Positions 1-6,697 of a stretch of 64,000 nt of DNA are shown piece after piece (position 1 is the first letter of the stretch; each line of letters starts with the position of its first letter). Made by a program: the position numbers and the translations under genes. The stretch is taken from assembly GCF_003436275.1 (NCBI RefSeq), contig NZ_QSOP01000005.1, positions 800 to 64,799 of the forward strand, in the 5' to 3' direction. The notes beneath the pieces were generated by a model. The model was given only the letters and a program-made list of their open reading frames with translations. It searched no databases and was not told the origin of the DNA. This stretch comes from Collinsella sp. TM09-10AT (GTDB lineage: Bacteria > Actinomycetota > Coriobacteriia > Coriobacteriales > Coriobacteriaceae).

Positions 1-81
1 GAAGGCTGCAGCGAGAACGAGCGTACAAATCCATACGGCCTTGTCTCTTAGGATTAGTTTGAGAAGAAGTCGACAGTACAT
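1..81 (-). CDS. N-terminus of a membrane protein, cut by the window edge
   Basis: Reading leftward from an ATG at 81, 27 codons stay open to the edge. They give a basic start (MYCRLLLKLILRDK) followed by a hydrophobic run (AVWICTLVLAAAF), the pattern of a first membrane helix. An AGGTG stretch lies about 8 bases before the ATG. Family-level inference: FtsX-type ABC permeases often begin this way, but 27 residues cannot settle the family. The opposite strand also has a short open frame ending at 51, which looks less gene-like. Confidence 0.45.
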   Translation of the reverse strand, partial: MYCRLLLKLILRDKAVWICTLVLAAAF

Positions 82-460
82 TTGGAAGCACCTACGTTCC
101 TCAAAGAATTGTTAGATTAAAAGTAACAGACCGGATGAAGATACGTGCGACGGGGGCGAGGCGAATGGCTGAGCGGTATCGATATGCGGGTTCAACAGTA
201 TCACATTGGCCACATAGATTTTTAACTTGCATTTCTAACAGTTAAGGAGACGGGTGCTTTCCAGCACACTCCTTCGATGATGCCTTCCGCTAGTTGCTAT
301 GCCGGTTTCAGCCAACAAAGAATGTGCCCGGGCGCTCAGGTTCACCGTTAGCGTTGGCAACATATGAGATGGGCCAGACCCTTGCCGCGCGCCGATTGCG
401 CGAGAGGTGTCGGGCTCCATGTTTATTCCACCTGCTTGTTATCAACCAGCTTCGTTCAAC

Positions 461-613
461 GTCAGACATTCAAGATGTCAGACGTCGAACCTGCGCTAAA
501 GACGCAGCTGGGGCTACTAGTTGCCTACAATCGCTCGCGAAGCTCACCTGTTCGTGCGTGAATGTCTGACAGCTCCGTCAGACATTGTCGGACATTTGAT
601 TGTTCGACAAATG
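461..613. repeat. Cluster of GTCAGACATT half-sites forming two hairpins
   Basis: GTCAGACATT occurs at 461-470 and 577-586 on the plus strand and inverted at 561-570. The last two form a perfect 10-bp stem with loop AGCTCC. A variant, GTCGGACATT, follows at 587-596. A second inverted pair, TTGTCG (585-590) and CGACAA (605-610), with CATTTG/CAAATG (593-598, 608-613), partly overlaps the first. Such a cluster could be a regulator or recombinase binding array; the function is not known. Confidence 0.6.
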
Positions 614-726
614 CGCACGTGGTCGCGTTCGCAAAGATAACTGAACGGTCGATGGGTGCGTTGAGACCGGAGCAAACGGCGGATGACAGAAAAATGGCCT
701 CACAGAATCGCACCCATGGTTGATAA

Positions 727-764
727 AATTGACCGCCCGGGCGCAAATACCCGGGCGGTCAATT
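727..764. terminator. Perfect 15-bp hairpin, probable bidirectional terminator
   Basis: AATTGACCGCCCGGG (727-741) is exactly complementary to CCCGGGCGGTCAATT (750-764), with the 8-base loop CGCAAATA. The AATT ends supply weak U-tracts in both directions. It lies just beyond the 3' end of the minus-strand gene remnant ending at 825. Confidence 0.55.
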
Positions 765-824
765 CATCCCCTCGTTCGCGATCCTGTTGGGTTTTGGGGC
801 TTTGACATGTTGTTGACGGATGGA

Positions 825-990
825 TCAGCCGTACAGCTTGATCTCCCGGGGTTCCATGTGGTCGTCCCCCAATAAGACGTCCCTGATGTAGCCCTGCGGC
901 AGGAACTCGACGGGCAGCACTGGGTCGTCGACGTAGCCGGGCACCGGGAGTAGGCGTGGCCTTTGAACATAGCGTGGCCGCCTGCCGGCG
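825..990 (-). pseudogene. 3' remnant of an unidentified gene
   Basis: One minus-strand frame gives a protein-like C-terminus (about 45 residues, ending DDHMEPREIKLYG and a stop at 825-827). Further upstream that frame loses credible coding character and hits a stop. Neighbouring frames carry equally short protein-like pieces (for example FWLKWQSDRRQAAT), as expected if the reading frame was broken. I do not recognise the family. The left boundary is the stop codon; the right boundary is approximate. Confidence 0.35.
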
Positions 991-1079
991 GTCGGACTGC
1001 CACTTCAGCCAAAAGCTCAGGCGCGCGCATTAAAATAATGAATATATCGCTTGATAGGCTTTTGACCAAGCATGAACAT

Positions 1080-1126
1080 CGCAGGTAAATCCGTGTACCA
1101 ATTTTTGGTATACGAATTTACCTGCG
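1080..1126. repeat. 21-bp inverted repeat with 5-base loop
   Basis: The arm at 1080-1100 (CGCAGGTAAATCCGTGTACCA) pairs with 1106-1126 at 19 of 21 positions, and one of the two exceptions is a G-T pair. The loop is ATTTT. It lies just left of the first 170-bp direct repeat. It is too long and too AT-rich in the stem for a typical terminator; a transposon end or regulatory palindrome is possible. Confidence 0.6.
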
Positions 1127-1133
1127 GTTTACT

Positions 1134-1303
1134 GAAAGCTCTGACATGCACTGTCGACTTCATTAAAATCGATTGCCGATCAAGTCTTCCTATATATGCG
1201 AGCCCTGAGAAACTGCGCTGTGAACCTGAGACTGCTATCGATCGGCCCGGTGCACCGGGCCGCTGTCCTCGAGCCGGCATCAGCTTGCCGGTCTCAAAAC
1301 GTA
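1134..1303. repeat. 170-bp direct repeat, copy 1
   Basis: This block matches 2031-2200 base for base apart from about seven substitutions and no gaps. It contains a perfect 20-bp palindrome at 1243-1262 (CGGCCCGG/TGCA/CCGGGCCG) and a TATATAT stretch at 1191-1197 that could serve as a -10 element. It ends 52 bases before the ATG of the DUF1648 gene. The two copies flank that single gene. Confidence 0.85.
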
Positions 1304-1355
1304 TACTTGATTTAAGGCGGAGTGGAATGTGGGCGCGCAAGGAGATGCGGAATCG

Positions 1356-1982
1356 ATGAGAGCCTCAAAAAAAATTACTGCAGTGTTATCATCTTTCATC
1401 CTCTCTATTCTTCCATTTCTGATTCTATGGGCGGCTTGGTCAGTCCTCCCTGATACAATTCCCGCTCATTGGAGTGGGGGTGTGGTTGATCGATGGGGTA
1501 ATAAGCTTGAATTGCTGGTTGTTCCGCTGTTTTCCCTGATTGGTTCTATTGCAATTTCTGTGTACCTTATTGTTTCCACGCGGCGAAGAGAGTTCGCGGA
1601 TTTCTCTGTTCGAATGCGACGGGACTTTGTTGCGTGCTATATTTCTAGTCTTCTTTTATCGACAACCTGCTCAGTGATAATTGCCGTTTGGGTTCAGTTG
1701 ATTCTTACGCAAAGCACTGCGGTTGATGGGGGGCTTGGACTATCGATCCTGTATTCCCTTCCCGGGCTATATGTGATCTTGTGCGCTTTGCCGCCTTTTT
1801 ATGCGAGCGGCGAGAGCAAAAAGGCAGAGCGCCTGATAACAGTTCTTATTGGCGGCGCGGAGATTGTTCTTTGTGGAATAGTGCTTGAAGGTTCGGCTGC
1901 CTCTTATGCGATGATTGGACTGATGATTCTGTTCTGTGCGTTTGAGATTGTGTCACTGGTAAGGGATAGCCGGTCCTTATGA
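1356..1982 (+). CDS. DUF1648 / SdpI-like integral membrane protein
   Basis: A 208-residue, strongly hydrophobic protein with about six predicted membrane helices. The N-terminal DUF1648 signature is visible: after helix 1 comes PDTIPAHW and then DRWGNK, directly before helix 2. Family knowledge: DUF1648 is found in SdpI, which protects Bacillus subtilis from the SdpC toxin, and in related membrane proteins. Whether this protein gives immunity is inference. The ATG at 1356 is chosen because AAGGAG lies at 1339-1344; a GTG at 1329 lacks such a site. Its codons are much less GC-rich than those of the next operon, and it lies alone between two 170-bp direct repeats, which suggests horizontal transfer. 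Confidence 0.75.
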   Translation: MRASKKITAVLSSFILSILPFLILWAAWSVLPDTIPAHWSGGVVDRWGNKLELLVVPLFSLIGSIAISVYLIVSTRRREFADFSVRMRRDFVACYISSLLLSTTCSVIIAVWVQLILTQSTAVDGGLGLSILYSLPGLYVILCALPPFYASGESKKAERLITVLIGGAEIVLCGIVLEGSAASYAMIGLMILFCAFEIVSLVRDSRSL

Positions 1983-2030
1983 GTTGAATTACGCGCGTGC
2001 GGATATAAAGGGTGGCATGTTAAATTTGTT

Positions 2031-2200
2031 GAAAACTCTGACATGCGCTGCCGACTTCATTAAAATCGATTGCCAATCAAGTCTTCCTATATATGCGAGC
2101 CCTGAGAAGCTGCGCTGTGAACCTGAGACCGCTATCGATCGGCCCGGTGCACCGGGCCGCTGTCCTCGAGCCGGCATCAGCTTGCTGGTCTCAAAACGTA
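2031..2200. repeat. 170-bp direct repeat, copy 2
   Basis: Second copy of the 1134-1303 block, in the same orientation and starting 49 bases after the stop of the DUF1648 gene. It keeps the 20-bp palindrome (2140-2159) and the TATATAT stretch. Unlike copy 1, no intact gene follows directly. Homologous recombination between the copies would delete the gene between them. Confidence 0.85.
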
Positions 2201-2497
2201 TGCCGTCCGGTACGACCAACAGCCGAGTCTTGCGCCCAGTTCGAGCAGCGCCAGAGCCCCGTGCCGGAACCCACGCAGCCGATGGCAGGGGAATTCAGCC
2301 GCGGCCATCGAGGAGCCGACCCAGGGACGGCGCCCCCAGTCCTCGAAAGATTTCCACCGCCCCCTACAGGCCTGGATTGATTTAACAGTTGATTTAATCT
2401 GGCTGAACAAGCCGAGCATGGGCCGGTTGACAAAATGTAAGGTAAAATAGCAGATACGACCGTACGCCGGTGCGGGGTTCGGGTGATGTGATAGAAA
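2201..2497. other. Probable decayed sequence, no gene recognised
   Basis: All six frames are short or have poor codon use. The block is GC-rich up to about 2370 and AT-rich after it, ending in the promoter region of the antitoxin gene. It may be the remains of the gene that once followed repeat copy 2, but no family can be recognised. Confidence 0.4.
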
Positions 2498-2513
2498 GTA
2501 ATACACGTATTAC
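2498..2513. promoter_or_regulatory. Palindromic operator upstream of the antitoxin gene
   Basis: GTAATAC-AC-GTATTAC is a perfect inverted repeat ending 20 bases before the antitoxin ATG. Ribbon-helix-helix antitoxins usually repress their own promoters by binding such short palindromes, so this is the likely autoregulatory site. Confidence 0.55.
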
Positions 2514-2533
2514 ATCTAACCGGGAGGTGCATC

Positions 2534-2707
2534 ATGGCAACCGCCACCGCAGCCCTGAGAACCCCCGAGGACCTCGCGAACAGGTACGACCGCCTGGCGA
2601 AGTCGACGGGCCGCACGAAAACCTTCTACATGACGGAGGCGCTTGCCGCAGAGATAGGCAGGCTCGAATACGAGTACGGCCTCATGAATTATCCGGGAAG
2701 CGTTTGA
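2534..2707 (+). CDS. Small ribbon-helix-helix antitoxin, no partner toxin
   Basis: A 57-residue protein. The order of features (short N-terminal strand, LANRYDRLAKSTGRTKTFYM, then EALAAEIGRLEYEY) is that of RelB/CopG-type antitoxins of the ribbon-helix-helix class; these small proteins normally sit directly before a RelE/ParE toxin. The start at 2534 has GGGAGG (2522-2527) seven bases ahead. After the stop at 2705-2707 there is no toxin frame. The next coding sequence is the histidine kinase in the opposite direction, 40 bases on. The gene is therefore an orphan antitoxin, or the left part of a broken pair. Its operator-like palindrome is intact. Confidence 0.65.
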   Translation: MATATAALRTPEDLANRYDRLAKSTGRTKTFYMTEALAAEIGRLEYEYGLMNYPGSV

Positions 2708-2729
2708 TTGCGAGGCACGCCGGTGTGGG

Positions 2730-2747
2730 GGCCTGAGTCGTCAGGCC
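2730..2747. terminator. Short hairpin between convergent genes
   Basis: GGCCTGA (2730-2736) pairs with TCAGGCC (2741-2747) across a GTCG loop, ending one base before the stop codon of the histidine kinase. It has no U-tract, so termination would be weak. Confidence 0.35.
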
Positions 2748-4136
2748 TCACAGGGGGACCGCGATGGTGACCACCGCGCCGCCCGAGGGGCTGTTGGCGA
2801 GCGAGACGGAGCCCCCGTGGGCGCTCGCGGCCTCGGAGGCGACGTGGAGGCCGAGCCCGTAGTGGCGGCCTCCGTCGCGCGAGGAGCGGGACGAGTCGTC
2901 TGTGAAGAGGCGCTCGCAGCCGCGTTCGAGGGCGGCGGGAGAAAAGCCCGGTCCGTCATCGGCCACCTCGATGACGAGGTGTCCGCCCGCGACGTCGCAG
3001 GAGACCGCCACACGCGAGCGCGCGTGCTCGGCGGCGTTGGCCACGAGGTTCGCGGCGGCTCGCGCCAGGGCGGTTCGGTCGAGCGGGGCCTCGGGCGCGT
3101 CCGCGACAGCGGGGCCCGTGGCCGCGTCGAGCGTCACGCCTCGCGCCCGGGCGATCTGGGCGGCCTCGGCGAGGACCTGTTCGCAGAGCTCGGCCGGCCG
3201 CATGGGGGCCCTCTCCGCCCCGCCGGACCCGCGCGAGGCCTCGATGAGCAGGCGCACGTAGCCGTCGAGCCTTTCGACACCGCCGGCTATGTCGCGCGCG
3301 GCGGCCGAGAGGTCGCTGTCATTCTCGTCTTCCAGCTCCTCCGCCACGAAGTCGGCGTTGGCGCGCAGCACGGTGAGCGGCGTCTTGAGATCGTGGGCGA
3401 GCGACGCCATCTGCTCGCGCTGCCCCCGCTCCGCGGCCCAGCGGGCCTCGAGCGACTCGGCGAGGGAGGCCCGCATGGCGTCCATCGCGGCGAGGACGTC
3501 GTTCACCTCGCGCACGTTGGTGCTGCCGACCGCGAAGTCGAGCTCCCCCGCGCCGACGCGCCCCGCCGCCTCCGCGAGCGGCGCCATCTTGCGCGAGATC
3601 ACGCGGCTCGCACGGCGCGCCACGAGCGCGAGCGCGAGCGCGCTTCCCACAGCGGCGCCGACGAGCATGAGGTTCTGCGGGTTGGGAAGCAGGCTGGCGA
3701 GATCGCGCGAGACCCACTGCGGCAGGTACTCGCTGACGAGTGCGCAGGCCCCGCCGCCCTTGAGCGGGAACGCAGCGTAGGTGAGGCCCGAGCCCCCGCC
3801 CTCGATCTCCACTGTGCCCGGATCCGCGGCGAGTGCCGTACGAGCCATTTCCTTCGCGTCCTCGAGCCGCGTGCCCTCGAGGTCTGTCATCAGCACGTTT
3901 CCGTCCTTGTTCAGGATGAGGTAGCGGTACGCCGTCGGCACGTCCTGCTGTCCGCAGACGCCGTCGCGTGCCAGGCCCTCCGCGACCTCGCGCGCATTGG
4001 CCGGCCCCCAGCTTGCCTCGTAGACGAAGCCCGCGTTGATCGCTGCGGAGAGCGCCATGAACGAGGCGAGCCACGCCGTGGCGACCGCCGCGAACGCGTA
4101 GGCGAAGTAGCGCGCGATGACGAAGGAGAGCGGCAT
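2748..4136 (-). CDS. Sensor histidine kinase of the peptide-resistance operon
   Basis: A 462-residue membrane kinase. Helix 1 covers about residues 10-35 and helix 2 about 154-173, enclosing an extracytoplasmic sensor region of about 115 residues. A HAMP-like stretch follows, then the phospho-acceptor box LAHDLKTPLT (His248), the N box NLVANAAEHA, and the G boxes VADDGPGF and YGLGLHVA. It should phosphorylate the response regulator encoded just upstream. The ATG at 4136 places helix 1 at the N-terminus. A GTG at 4175, overlapping the regulator gene, would add 13 Arg/Gly-rich residues and is less likely. Gene order (transporter, regulator, kinase) resembles systems that sense lantibiotics or cationic peptides, such as CprK of Clostridioides difficile; the ligand is inferred. 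Confidence 0.88.
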   Translation of the reverse strand: MPLSFVIARYFAYAFAAVATAWLASFMALSAAINAGFVYEASWGPANAREVAEGLARDGVCGQQDVPTAYRYLILNKDGNVLMTDLEGTRLEDAKEMARTALAADPGTVEIEGGGSGLTYAAFPLKGGGACALVSEYLPQWVSRDLASLLPNPQNLMLVGAAVGSALALALVARRASRVISRKMAPLAEAAGRVGAGELDFAVGSTNVREVNDVLAAMDAMRASLAESLEARWAAERGQREQMASLAHDLKTPLTVLRANADFVAEELEDENDSDLSAAARDIAGGVERLDGYVRLLIEASRGSGGAERAPMRPAELCEQVLAEAAQIARARGVTLDAATGPAVADAPEAPLDRTALARAAANLVANAAEHARSRVAVSCDVAGGHLVIEVADDGPGFSPAALERGCERLFTDDSSRSSRDGGRHYGLGLHVASEAASAHGGSVSLANSPSGGAVVTIAVPL

Positions 4137-4162
4137 GCCCCCGCGACCTCGCGCCCCGGTCC

Positions 4163-4825
4163 TCAGAGCTGCCACTTGTACCCCATCCCCCAGACGGTCG
4201 CGATCGGATCGGCACCGGCCTCGGAGAGTTTCCTCCGGGCGCGGCTGACCTGCATGGATATGGCCGCGTCGTCGGCGTCGCTCTCCCAGCCGAGCACCGC
4301 CTCGCGGATCTGCGCGCGGCTCATGACCTGCCCGGGGTGGCGGGCGAGGTACTCGCAGATGGCGTACTCGGTGGGCGTGAGCGGCACGGCCTCGCCGCCC
4401 ACGGCGAGGCCGCGCGCCCCGAGGTCGATCCGCACCTCCCCGAAGATGAGGGCGTGCGAGCGCGGCCGGCGCTCACGGCGTAGATGGGCCGCGACCTTGG
4501 CACGCAGCTCCGCGGCCCCGAAGGGCTTGCGGACGTAGTCGTCGGCGCCCAGGCCGTAGGCGGCCACGGCGTCCTCCTCGGCCACGCGCGCGGTCAGAAA
4601 GACGATGGGGCCGTCGAAGTCCGGACGGATCTGCCGCACGAGCTCGAAGCCGTCGAGCCCCGGCATCATGACGTCGCAGAGCACGAGGTCGAAGCGCGAG
4701 AGGTCCATCCCCGGGACCGCCGTCGGGTCCGCCGCCCTGACGACCTCATGGCCATCGCGGCCGAGGACGCGCGCGAGCGCGTCGAGGATCGCCCGTTCAT
4801 CATCCACTGCCAGTATCCTCGCCAT
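4163..4825 (-). CDS. OmpR/PhoB-family response regulator
   Basis: A 220-residue two-domain regulator. The receiver domain (about 1-115) has the acidic pair DD at 8-9, the phospho-acceptor Asp51 in LVLCDVMMPG, and the conserved Lys in DDYVRKPF. The C-terminal winged helix (about 125-220) has the usual LTPTEYAICEYL and MQVSRARRKL segments. A strong AGGAGG site precedes the ATG. The gene lies between the small exported protein gene and the kinase gene, with the kinase start 26 bases beyond its stop. It probably activates the transporter operon in response to a peptide. The target site is not known; a TTGGCGCCAA palindrome at 7546-7555 upstream of the operon is a candidate. Confidence 0.92.
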   Translation of the reverse strand: MARILAVDDERAILDALARVLGRDGHEVVRAADPTAVPGMDLSRFDLVLCDVMMPGLDGFELVRQIRPDFDGPIVFLTARVAEEDAVAAYGLGADDYVRKPFGAAELRAKVAAHLRRERRPRSHALIFGEVRIDLGARGLAVGGEAVPLTPTEYAICEYLARHPGQVMSRAQIREAVLGWESDADDAAISMQVSRARRKLSEAGADPIATVWGMGYKWQL

Positions 4826-4870
4826 GTTCGACCTCCTGAAGCTTCCGTCGGAATTGTACTAGCGCCGCGC

Positions 4871-5119
4871 TCAGCGGTCCAGAGTCCTGCGCGCAGCCGC
4901 GGGTGCCTGGGCCGCGTCGCACGCGCGGTAGCGCACGCCCGAGCCGCCGCGCGCCTCGATCTCGAGCCAGCCCTCGCCGTCCGACTCCCGCCCGAAGAAG
5001 ATGAGCTGGAGCTCTCGGACATTGCCCCTGTCGTCCGCCGCGTCGAGCAGGGCATTCCCGCCCAGGACGAGCGCTGCGGAGAGGAGGGCGAGCATGGCGG
5101 CGAGCGGCCTCCTACGCAT
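4871..5119 (-). CDS. Small exported protein of unknown function in the resistance operon
   Basis: An 82-residue protein. Residues 1-27 form a basic start and hydrophobic run (MRRRPLAAMLALLSAALVLG), a signal peptide or single anchor. The remaining ~55 residues are polar and acidic, with one Cys in VRYRACDAA. There is no lipobox Cys, so it is not a LanI-type lipoprotein. Its ATG overlaps the last 8 bases of the upstream permease gene, and the regulator gene follows after 45 bases, so it is co-translated with the transporter and two-component system. I recognise no family. Its place between transporter and sensor suggests an accessory role, for example modulating the sensor or capturing peptide outside the membrane. 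Confidence 0.7.
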   Translation of the reverse strand: MRRRPLAAMLALLSAALVLGGNALLDAADDRGNVRELQLIFFGRESDGEGWLEIEARGGSGVRYRACDAAQAPAAARRTLDR

Positions 5120-5927
5120 CTGCCCTCCCGTCCTCGAAGCGACAGAACCAGGCGAGAAGGACGGCGTCGGCTGCCAGGGTGAGCACGAGGCCAGCGAGCG
5201 CAGTCGTGAGGAGTGGGCCCGCCGCGCGTGCGGCGTCGATGAAGGCCTCCACCCCGAGCGACCCCAGGCGCGCGGGCCAGGCGAGCGGCACCCAGCTCAG
5301 GGGCGTCGCCAGGGCACCGGTGAGCTCGCCGGTCATGAGACCGTGCGCAAGTCCGCCCACTGAGAAGAACGCGAGGAGCATCCCCGCCGCGCCGGCGCCG
5401 ATGGTGGCGTTGCGGCCGAGGCGCAGGGCCACGCCGAGCCCCAGCGCGTAGAGGGGCAGGCTGCCCAGCACGATGCCCGCCCAGGCGGCCGCAAGCGGAG
5501 CGGGCCCGAGCGGCAGGCGCCCGGCGACGGCGAGCACGGCCCCGAAAACGCCGAGCGCCACGGCCAGCGCGCCCGCGCCGAGCGCCGCAAGGGCGAGCAG
5601 CTTCGCCGCGACGGCGCGCCCGCGCGAGGGGACCGCCGTGAGGTTGGCGAGGCGCCCGGCAGCGCGCTCCTCGTCCACGGCGAGCCCGCAGACGATGGCG
5701 GACATGAGCGGCATGAGGGCGCCGAGGAACTGGGCATAGGCGTCCGCGCCCAGCGCCGGGTCCCATCGGGTTACGGAGAAGTACTCGCCGCAGGCAAGAC
5801 CGGCTGCCAGGCCGCAGGCGAGGTGCACCGCCGAGAGCGGGGAGCGCGCCAGGCGCAGGGCCTCGGAGAGCAGGGCCCGCGGGAGAGTCATGCGCGGCGT
5901 CGGGTCGGAGAGTCGTGTCATGGCCAT
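5112..5927 (-). CDS. Lantibiotic-immunity-type ABC permease, second subunit (LanG-like)
   Basis: A 271-residue membrane protein with about six helices, of the ABC-2 type. The cytoplasmic segment DEERAAGRLANL after helix 2 is typical of LanE/LanG and MutE/MutG permeases. The ATG at 5925-5927 overlaps the TGA of the preceding permease by one base (TGATG), and translation is likely coupled. With the first permease and the ATPase it should form an exporter that expels or displaces lanthionine or other cationic peptides from the membrane. No lantibiotic precursor or modification genes are nearby, so the system looks like resistance rather than self-immunity. Frames extending further upstream only read through the neighbouring gene. 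Confidence 0.83.
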   Translation of the reverse strand: MAMTRLSDPTPRMTLPRALLSEALRLARSPLSAVHLACGLAAGLACGEYFSVTRWDPALGADAYAQFLGALMPLMSAIVCGLAVDEERAAGRLANLTAVPSRGRAVAAKLLALAALGAGALAVALGVFGAVLAVAGRLPLGPAPLAAAWAGIVLGSLPLYALGLGVALRLGRNATIGAGAAGMLLAFFSVGGLAHGLMTGELTGALATPLSWVPLAWPARLGSLGVEAFIDAARAAGPLLTTALAGLVLTLAADAVLLAWFCRFEDGRADA

Positions 5928-6697
5928 CACCGCTCCTCGGAGCGCGCGAACCAGGCCGCGCCCGCCGCCGTGAGCGCAGCGAACGCGAGCGCGCAGACCG
6001 CAAGGCCCGCCATCGTGAGCATGCCGTCCGCCGTGAGCGCCCCGCCGAGCGCCATGTCCGCCGCGAGCGGCTCGCCGCTCGGCAGCACGGGAATGAAGCG
6101 CGTGGGGATGACCATGCTCGCCGACGGCGGAAAGAGCTGCGGCAGCGGCATCAGCGACCAGGCGAACCCACCCACGAGCTGCGCGGCGAGCGGGCAGAAG
6201 ATGCCCGCGAGCATGCCGAGCCGCGCCGTGAGGAAGAGCCCTGCGGGGATCATCCACGCCGCGGTCACCGTGTTGACGAGCGCGCAGAGGAGCATCGTGA
6301 GCGTGCCCGCGGCCGTGAGGCCCTGCGAGGAGAACGCCGATCCCGCGAGGTAGATGCCGAAGACCACGAGGTTCGAGAGCGTGCAGAGCGCGAGGCACCA
6401 GAGCGCCTTGGCCCACCAGGCGCGCCCGAGCGGGAAGCCCAGGCCCAGAAGCCCCCGCATCCGCGTGCGAGCGTCCGCCCGCGCGACGCACGCCACCACG
6501 AGCGAGAGACACACGGGCAGGAAGAGCGCGTACCAGTAGTTCCACGCGCTGAAGATCTGCACGCCCCGGTAGGGCATCGCGCCGAGCAGCGGCATCGGCA
6601 GCGCCATGAGCACGGCCAGGCGAACCGGTGCCGCGTGGCGCGACTTCAGGGCCTCGGCGCGCAGGGCCGCGAGCAGGCCGCCTTTCTCACCCGTCAT
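5927..6697 (-). CDS. Lantibiotic-immunity-type ABC permease, first subunit (LanE-like)
   Basis: A 256-residue protein with about six helices. The early segment FSAWNYWYALFLPVCLSLV and the cytoplasmic ADARTRMRGLLGL are typical of the LanE/MutE/EpiE permease family. The ATG overlaps the end of the ATPase gene by four bases (ATGA), and its own stop overlaps the next permease start, so the three transporter genes form a tightly coupled unit. Codons are extremely rich in G and C at third positions compared with the flanking genes, which suggests acquisition of the whole operon from a higher-GC donor. Confidence 0.83.
   Translation of the reverse strand: MTGEKGGLLAALRAEALKSRHAAPVRLAVLMALPMPLLGAMPYRGVQIFSAWNYWYALFLPVCLSLVVACVARADARTRMRGLLGLGFPLGRAWWAKALWCLALCTLSNLVVFGIYLAGSAFSSQGLTAAGTLTMLLCALVNTVTAAWMIPAGLFLTARLGMLAGIFCPLAAQLVGGFAWSLMPLPQLFPPSASMVIPTRFIPVLPSGEPLAADMALGGALTADGMLTMAGLAVCALAFAALTAAGAAWFARSEER

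Larger units (their letters stand above)
82..824. other. Non-coding accessory stretch, no gene recognised
   Basis: No open frame here has convincing codon use, a ribosome-binding site or a recognisable family. The stretch is less GC-rich than the core genes. It holds a cluster of TGTCAGACA-like half-sites (461-613) and a perfect hairpin (727-764), both listed separately. It probably represents decayed or regulatory sequence between accessory genes. Confidence 0.5.

Noticed and set aside
1..51. Plus-strand C-terminus ending NPYGLVS
   Set aside because: A 16-codon open end is expected by chance; the minus-strand start with a membrane helix and ribosome-binding site explains the same bases better.
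1134..2200. Integron attC sites
   Set aside because: The 170-bp repeats flank one gene in the right way, but I see no paired attC core sites (GTTRRRY/RYYYAAC) and no integrase gene in the window.
2201..2497. Insertion sequence remnant
   Set aside because: The composition shift suggested a dead transposase, but no frame shows a transposase motif and no terminal repeats with target duplication were found.
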